A DNA stretch of 64,000 nucleotides from Epichloe hybrida (Eukaryota; Ascomycota; Sordariomycetes; Hypocreales; Clavicipitaceae), in assembly GCA_019022495.1 (NCBI GenBank), contig JAFEKR010000014.1:124001-188000 (forward strand), written 5' to 3'. A program made the translations under genes and the position numbers. Shown here piece by piece: positions 57,792 to 64,000 of this stretch. Below the pieces are notes generated by a model. The model was not told where the DNA came from and searched no databases. It worked only from the letters and a program-made list of their open reading frames with translations. Within the stretch, counting starts at the first letter, position 1; each line of letters starts with the position of its first letter.

Positions 57792-59620
57792 TAGCTTATA
57801 TAATACTTTATAAATATAACTCTAGAAAGTAACTAAGGTATTTATTAACCTAAAAGGTATTATAAGGTACTTATAGTGCCTATAATATATATAAAAAGCT
57901 ATCTTCTATTTATTACCTTCTTTAATATAAATTTAGTAGTATATATCCTTAATATTAATCTTAGAAAAGAAATAAGCCCCTTAGTATTAATTAAGAATCT
58001 CTAAAATTAAGGGAAAAGCATAGTAATTCTTCTATATTACCTTATTAAGCCCTTAATAGTTAATATATAGCTATAGCGTTCTATCCTTCTTTAGTATAAA
58101 TAAGATAAGTATACTAGCTAGGCTCTTTAAGGGTCTTATCTAGCCTTTCTTTAGGTTATTATTAATATATTCCTAAAGCTCTCTAAGTTTACTTTAGGAG
58201 AGAGAATAGATTAGTCTATATAGGGGTATAGCTCCTAGTATAAGATTAATTATATAGTTAGTTAACTTCTTTAATAGGAGGCTCCCTACCTTATCTAATA
58301 TAAATATATCTTTAAATTTATATAGTTTCTCTAGGATATCTTTAATAGTTTTATATGCTTTTGCCTTCTCTTTATCTTTAAGAGAGATAAACTTATCTTC
58401 TATTATACTTATAATAGTATATATAATTATCTTATTATATATTACCTTTATAAACTTATAGGGAGTTAGTAGTAAAAAGGCTACCTTTCTCTTTTTAAAC
58501 TACTATTCTTATAAGTATAAGTAAAGATATATATATTCTTCTATAAGTATATATATTCTAATTAATATAAGGCTTCCCTTTACTCTTAGGTCCTTATTAA
58601 TAGTTATATATAGTAACTTAAGGTTTTTCTCTTTACCCTATAAATCTTTAATTAAAATAAGCACCTTATAAATACTATATTAAGGAACTATTAGAGCCCT
58701 TACTACCTTTAAGATAGGTACTATAGCCTTAGCCTAATTAAGCTTATAAGTCTGTGTAAATTAGGCGCTTATAATATTAATCTTAGTGTAACTATTAAAA
58801 TCTACTACTATTTTAATATCTTTATACCTATAAATAGTAACTAGTATATAGAATTAGTATCCTACTAGTATCTTAGTATTTAAGGCAAAGGTAAGGGCTT
58901 TTACTTTTACCTCTAGGAGTTTTCCTAACCTTCTTATTAGTCTTTCCTTAGCTTATTATAATTATAAAGGAAATACTTTATACTACTATAGTTATAGCAC
59001 TATTTTCTTCCTTATAGTCTATTATTATTTAAGTAAGTAGCTAGGGTCTTTTCCTTATCCTAGTTATCCTTAGGATAATCCTAATTATTAGCTAGTTATT
59101 CTTTAATATATTAGTCCTATCTAGCCTAATAGTTTATATATATATAGTTAAGTATAAAGAGAATCTTTTAGTTATCCTAGTAATACTTTTTCTTTACCCC
59201 CTTAAAGGTATAGTTAAGGTTATTAAGCTATATCTTATACTTCTATAGGTTTATAAGGTATTAGAGTTTTATAATATTTTAGACCTTAACTTCTTAGCTA
59301 CTAAGGCTTAAGAATAAACTATTCTTTTAGCCCCTTTTTACTAATTCTTTATAAAATTATATTAAGTTAGTAAGCTTCTTTTCTTAATCCTATAATTCCT
59401 TAAGTTACTTAAGTTAGGTAATTTACTCCTTAATTACTACCTCTTTTACTACTATAGTAAAGAGTATAGCTTTAAATAAGGTTATAGAATATAGTATATC
59501 CCTAGCTATAGTATTACTATTATTTAGCTAATCCTAAGTAATATATAGTATAGTTCTAGTAAATTAGGTTATTCTCCCCTTATATTACTCTTAGGTAGCT
59601 AGTAGAAGAAGCTTTAGAAT

Positions 59621-59822
59621 TATAAAAATAAAGGGATAGCTAGGTAAGAGGTATAGGGGCGTTTATATATTAACTAAAGCTTACTAGGTCTAAGTATATT
59701 ATATATATAAGTTACTAACTTATAGCTAGTGACTTGCTAGTGTTACGTAAACCTAGCCCTAGGGCATGGTGCGCCCGCCTAGGGGTGCGCTAGCGCGCTA
59801 GTGTTATGAGTAGGGCCTTACA
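59621..59822 (-). repeat. Gypsy 5' LTR
   Basis: 202 bp; on minus it begins TGTAAGGCCCTACTCATAAC. It retains several CG-rich positions (GCGCCCGCC, GCTAGCGCGC) that are TA-converted in the copy at 47078-47279. Confidence 0.88.
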
Positions 59823-61150
59823 ATATAATAGTCCTTAGATTTATAATATAAGTAGCACCCTTCTTAGTAGTATTTAGTAAGTTTTACCTAAGTTACTTAC
59901 TTAGCCCTTAGCTAATTTATATTTCTCTTTAGGCCCTTATTCTTCTTATCTAGCTTATTTTACTTACCTTATTAAGTTATTATAGTATATACTCTTATTA
60001 TAAGTGTATTCCTATTATAGTTTATTTATTAGGAGGTAGGTTAGCCTAGCTAGGGTTTATATTAGTTCTAAAACTTTTTCTCTAAGATATAAGATTTAAT
60101 ATTAACTATAATACTATAGTACTAAGTAACTATAATATAGTATTCTATTTAGCTTATCCCCTTACTAATAGATATTTCTCTTATATACTTATTAAGTATG
60201 CGTTAAAGCTTAGCTAGCTTAATATCCTTAGTCTAATAAGTCTCCCTTACTAGGGAGAGTTTCTATTTAAAATAAATAAAAAATATAGTAAATAGCTCCC
60301 TTACCCCTTATTTTATTTACTTAAGTTTTATAAGGGCTATCTCCTATCTATAGGGATTTATATAAAGTATTTCTAAGTAAGTTAGGAAAGCTATAGGGTT
60401 ATAGTTATTTATATAGCCTATCTTAAAGAATAATATAATCTAAGCCTAAACCTTAGGTAATAGGTTCTAGTAAATAAATACCTATTAGTCCTTATTAGAC
60501 TTAATAAAGTCCTTATTTACCTTTAACTTATATTTTATAGGAACTTCTAGGTAGTAAATGTAGCCTTATTACTATTATATAGGTTACTTATAGGAATTAG
60601 TTTCTAGCGGATTTATAATATAAGGGATAGTAAGGCTAGCCCCTAAAGTAAAATATAATTTAGATTAATTCTAGTAGGGTCTATTAGGGCGTTTAGTAGG
60701 AAGTTTTATTATACTACTAATTCTAGGTTTATATATATATATTATTATAGGCTCTTAATTACCCTTACTTACTATACTAGTATTAGTTAAAGTATCTTAA
60801 ACTAGGTATTCTAGGCTTCTAGTAGTACTATAGCTTTAGATAGGGAGGTGTAAGTCCCCTAGCTAGGTTAGTTATAAGGCTAAAGCATATCTATTAGGTT
60901 TATTATTATTTTCTTTATTTCTTTTAGTAGCCTTCTTTTTAAACTAAAGGAAGTCTCTTAATTATTATAGACTAGCCCCTAGGTAGCTATAATAAGGCGT
61001 TAATATAGTATTAAGAGACTTAAGAAAGAGAAGGGAAAAGAGAAGAGGCTATCCCTAGTAGTGCCCCTTATACCCCCTTAGCTCCTTATGTAAGCCCCCC
61101 TTTCCTTACCTTACTTATTCCTACTTACCCTTACCTTTCCTGCTATATAG
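59823..61150 (-). mobile_element. Older gypsy gag relic outside the LTR
   Basis: Minus-strand translation gives Gag-like blocks (for example PIAFLTYLEILYINPYR and IALIKLKQIKQGVRELF), followed by a knuckle-like GCYLYYKSKDYY that ends exactly at the gypsy LTR. It is therefore part of a second gypsy element broken at this junction; the rest of it is not seen on the other side. Confidence 0.6.
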
Positions 61151-61189
61151 AAAATGCTTAGGCAAAGCCCAAGCCCTTACAACTAATTA

Positions 61190-61458
61190 TGTTAATTCCT
61201 TCGGATCTTCATCGGTTCAATCGTGGCCAAAGACTAGACTAATTATAGGTCTAGCGTAATGCACGTAATATGATTAGCTGCATTAATTTAGTACCCTCTC
61301 TTTTACCTTACACACGGATTTTGCTTACTTTCCTAGTATCTAGACTTTCTCTCTTTTCTCCCTCTTTCCTTCCTAGCTATTAATTAATTTAACTATTATT
61401 AACTTTAATTATACGGGATTACCCTTATACTTACGCAGGCACCTTAGTATAACCTACA
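61190..61458 (+). repeat. 5' LTR of copia element 2
   Basis: 269 bp, TGTTAATTCCTTCGGATC to AACCTACA. Confidence 0.92.
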
Positions 61459-62369
61459 CTAATTAGTAGTTAACTTTATAACTATAAATAAGCTAGGTAT
61501 TATAAGAAAAGACATTTCTATAGACACCATTGCTACTAGCCTACTACCCCTTATTATGCCATAACAGTCATTATAGTAGAGAGGCATAACTACATAAGTG
61601 TGCTAAAGGAAGAGACTAGAATCCTAGTTATAAGCTTATTAGGCTTCTAAGGAATTAATCTATTAACCCTTAGGCTAAGGGATATAACTTTGTTATATCT
61701 ATCTAGGATATTGTTATTAATTGCTAATTTTATTATCTATCACGAGAAATCTAACTAAACAAACGAATTTATTACTGCGAGGTATTTATTTCGAACCTAA
61801 CGTTAAGTAACCTCAGCCAGGCTAGCTAACTCAAATTAATTATCATGACTATTACTAACAATATTATCTAATACAATTAAATAACCTTTCCTCTGTTCCT
61901 TTTAATAGGCATCTATAGAGACCCCCCCTCTCTCTTTTCTTCTGCCTTTATAATGCCCTAAGCAAGACCTTTAAAGGATAAATTACTAAGGCAATTATAA
62001 CCACTTTCCTATACCCTTATAAAAGACTAGAAAGAATCTATTAAGCTACATCTAGAGACTACTACATAGCTTAAGCTTAATAACTAGATTACGAAATTTA
62101 TTAACCTTAGTAGGCATTAAGGTTAGAGAGGTAATAACCTCTAGGAATTATTCCTAGAGGACTTTAAAGGCTAGTCTAGGAATACTTTCGCAAGGGCTAA
62201 TAGTAATATTATATAAGAGCTACAAAGCTCCCTATAAGATAGTGGTGTCTACGTTACTTAAGGTTAAGGCCTCTTAGCTACAGCTACCTTATAATAGGTA
62301 ATACAAGAAGAAAGAAGATTATTATAGCCTATAACTAAAGACCCTAAAGACCCTAAGGACTAGGCTAAA

Positions 62370-62507
62370 GCGTTGATTAAAGAGATTGTAGCTAAGGTAT
62401 TAATTAAAGGAATCATAGCTAACGCCTTAATTAAAGAGATTATAACCAAATCCTTAATTAAAGAGATTATTACTAAGGGGATGCTAATTAAAGCATTCCT
62501 CGCAAAG
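62370..62507 (+). repeat. 27-bp tandem repeat (about 5 units) inside copia element 2
   Basis: Units at 62370, 62397, 62424 and 62451, and a longer fifth at 62478, each contain TTAATTAAAGAGATT-like sequence. In frame they encode nine-residue repeats such as ALIKEIVAK, VLIKGIIAN, ALIKEIITK and SLIKEIITK, an amphipathic pattern, with no stop across the array. Confidence 0.8.
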
Positions 62508-63233
62508 GAAGAGGTCTAATAAGCCACTAGAGAGATTACCAAAGATCATTAAGAGCAATTACCTAAAGACCTTAAAGATTAATAATAAGCCGTTAAACAT
62601 GAGGATTATCAAGACCTAATGCCTACATGTAATATTAAATAACGCTTTAAGATAGAAAGCCGCGAGAGGGATAATATATTACGAACGCATCTATTACAGA
62701 GGCATACGTTACGTACGCACGCAGGCTTATTCCTGCTAGCTATTATAGTTAATTTAGATTATTAGTAGTAAGGAGGCACAAGACCCTCGAGATCTTCATT
62801 AAGGCATAAGACCCTTAGGACCTTTAAGACCCTTGTGAAGCTAGAAACCACAAAGGAGAAAAGACTAATGATTAATATTATAGCTCTTTATTAATTTTAC
62901 GAGAGGCACGAGATCTACGAAGTCAGGTGGATTAATAGTAATAATAATCTAGCAAATATAATAATAAAAGCATTACTAAATTCATTACTTTTCTCTTTAA
63001 TTAATTCGAACGAATTAATAATTTATATTAAAGGATAGGTAAAGAGACCTATAATATTAGGGGATAGGAGCTTAGGTAAGGACTAACGGATTAACTTAAT
63101 TAACTAATGCTATAATAGCTAATTAGAGTAGCGAATTCCTATTAAGGGATTCACTTATATATACTTTTCTTTAATTTACTTTTTATTATATTTTTAAGCT
63201 CTTTAGCTACGAAGGAAAAAGAGAGATTACTAG

Positions 63234-63502
63234 TGTTAATTCCTTCGGATTTTCATTAGTTTAATCATAGCTAAAGACTAGACTAATTATAGGTCTAGCG
63301 CGATACATGTAACATAATTAGCTACATTAATTCGCTACTCTCTCTTTTACCTTACACATAGATTTCGCTTACTTTCCTAGTATCTAGACTTTCCCTCTCT
63401 TCTCCCTCTTTTCTTCCTAGCTATTAATTAATTTAACTATCATTAACTTTAATCATATAGAATTACCCTTATACCTGCGCAGGCACCTTGGTGTAACTAA
63501 TA
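63234..63502 (+). repeat. 3' LTR of copia element 2
   Basis: 269 bp, TGTTAATTCCTTCGGATT to AACTAATA, with the AATTA duplication directly after it. The terminal CA has become TA. Confidence 0.92.
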
Positions 63503-63507
63503 AATTA

Positions 63508-64000
63508 AGTAAAGAGATTAAAGGAGACTACCTAAAGTAGTCTAGAAGGTAAGGATTCTATTTAAGGGACTTATAATATTTACCTCTATACTTTAGTAGT
63601 TTAGTAAACCTTATATTTTCCCGCGCTCCTTTCCTTTAATAATATGTAAAGCTTCTAAAGCACTTAATTTATTACATTCTCTCCTAAATATACTAATCTT
63701 ATATGCTATAAATCTATAGGTAATATTATAGTAGTCTTTAGGTCTTATAAATCTCCCTTAATAATAAAAGCTTCTAATAGGCTTAAGCCCTTTATATATA
63801 GCTATATACTAATAACCTAAGTTTAAAATATCTCCTAATTACCTTTTACTAGGTTTATTACCTTTCTAGTAAGGTTATCTTACCTTATTCCTTTTTTTAT
63901 AAGTAGCTAAAGAGATATAAGGTTTATAAAGAATATTAGCTAGTACTAGGCGTTTAATAAGGTAAGAGTCTAGCTATCTATTAAGATAATCTAGGCTATG
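63508..64000. other. Unassigned RIP-altered sequence at window end
   Basis: AT-rich DNA with a few protein-like minus-strand segments (for example IKGLSLLEAFIIKGDLQDLK) suggesting another transposon relic. The family is not identified. Confidence 0.35.

Larger units (their letters stand above)
47078..59822 (-). mobile_element. Ty3/gypsy LTR retrotransposon, interrupted by a LINE
   Basis: Two 202-bp LTRs bound 12,745 bp; removing the LINE leaves about 6.2 kb, a normal gypsy length. It is read on the minus strand: 5' LTR (59822-59621), gag with a degraded zinc knuckle near 58,950-58,999, protease/RT, then RT continues after the LINE with the YLDD motif mutated to YLNN at 51194-51205 and the block LYIKPFKYSF...VKFLGFILS. 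A purine-rich tract (AAAAGTAAGGGGGTAA on minus) precedes the 3' LTR. Every coding segment is full of stops. The two flanks do not show a matching target duplication. Confidence 0.85.
61190..63502 (+). mobile_element. Short copia-type LTR element 2, non-autonomous
   Basis: 269-bp LTRs at 61190-61458 and 63234-63502 and a 5-bp target duplication AATTA (61185-61189 and 63503-63507) define a complete 2,313-bp insertion. The internal 1.8 kb has a 27-bp tandem repeat and, near 62,830-63,060, a copia RNase H relic (LETTKEKRLMINIIALY; RHEIYEVRWIN). No RT or integrase is recognisable. CTAATTAGTAGTTAAC after the 5' LTR matches the candidate primer site of copia element 1. Confidence 0.88.
36870..64000. 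other. AT-rich, RIP-altered transposon block
   Basis: Composition changes abruptly at about 36,870 from balanced gene-like DNA to sequence dominated by TA, CTAG and TAT steps with very few CA or TG dinucleotides, and it stays so to the window end. Long open frames nearly vanish. The block is made of nested transposon relics (annotated separately). The dinucleotide bias and transition-only differences between LTR pairs point to RIP. The proportions were judged by eye. Confidence 0.9.

Overview
The window is nuclear DNA of a filamentous ascomycete. Genes carry short introns (about 40-165 nt) with GTRNGT-type donors and CTRAY-type branch sites, protein families match Pezizomycotina orthologues throughout, and the right-hand part has the TpA-rich, CpA-poor signature of repeat-induced point mutation (RIP). 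Gene content fits Sordariomycetes, probably Hypocreales; that placement is inference.

The window has two compartments. Positions 1 to about 36,870 are balanced in composition and gene dense. In order: a partial very-long-chain 3-ketoacyl-CoA reductase (-) divergent from ERG28 (+); GAL7-type galactose-1-phosphate uridylyltransferase (-); SAGA adaptor ADA2 (+); a Ych1-like Cdc25/rhodanese phosphatase (+) with a GC-AG intron; a small secreted or membrane protein gene with two in-frame stops (+); a tRNA-Cys(GCA); an HD-domain 5'-deoxynucleotidase (+); a BTB/POZ protein (-); a disordered protein of unknown function (-); the F-BAR/muniscin endocytic protein Syp1 (+), convergent with the mitochondrial CDP-DAG synthase Tam41 (-); a Fic-domain gene with a frame break (+); checkpoint protein Mad1 (+), convergent with a longin R-SNARE (-) that is divergent from the mitochondrial RNA helicase Suv3 (+); a dual-specificity-phosphatase-like protein (+); a large unknown gene with one in-frame TAG (+); and an MFS transporter (+). 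These are mostly unrelated housekeeping genes. I see no biosynthetic cluster or defence island.

From about 36,870 to the end the sequence becomes extremely AT-rich and CTAG/TA-rich and has no intact gene. It is a stack of nested transposon relics. A hAT DNA transposon (-, left end near 39,269, transposase start at 46,509) is split by a 3,614-bp copia-type LTR element (40,376-43,989; 308-bp LTRs; GTATA target duplication). A Ty3/gypsy element on the minus strand (47,078-59,822; 202-bp LTRs) is split within its reverse transcriptase by a Tad-like LINE (51,227 to about 57,775; 16-bp target duplication). An older gypsy gag relic lies to its right, followed by a second, 2,313-bp copia-derived element (61,190-63,502; 269-bp LTRs; AATTA target duplication). 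Two arrays of 20-bp tandem repeats flank the hAT coding region. The stop codons I inspected in the hAT reading frame lie where a CAA or CAG would fit, and differences between paired LTRs are almost all transitions, as expected of RIP.

The points most worth checking are the order of nested insertions, the two short copia elements in which I find no RT or integrase, the perfect 14-copy repeat array inside RIP-mutated DNA, and three euchromatic genes whose frames are broken by C-to-T-type stops or a frame slip. I did not find a convincing new biological system. All compositional statements are by eye.
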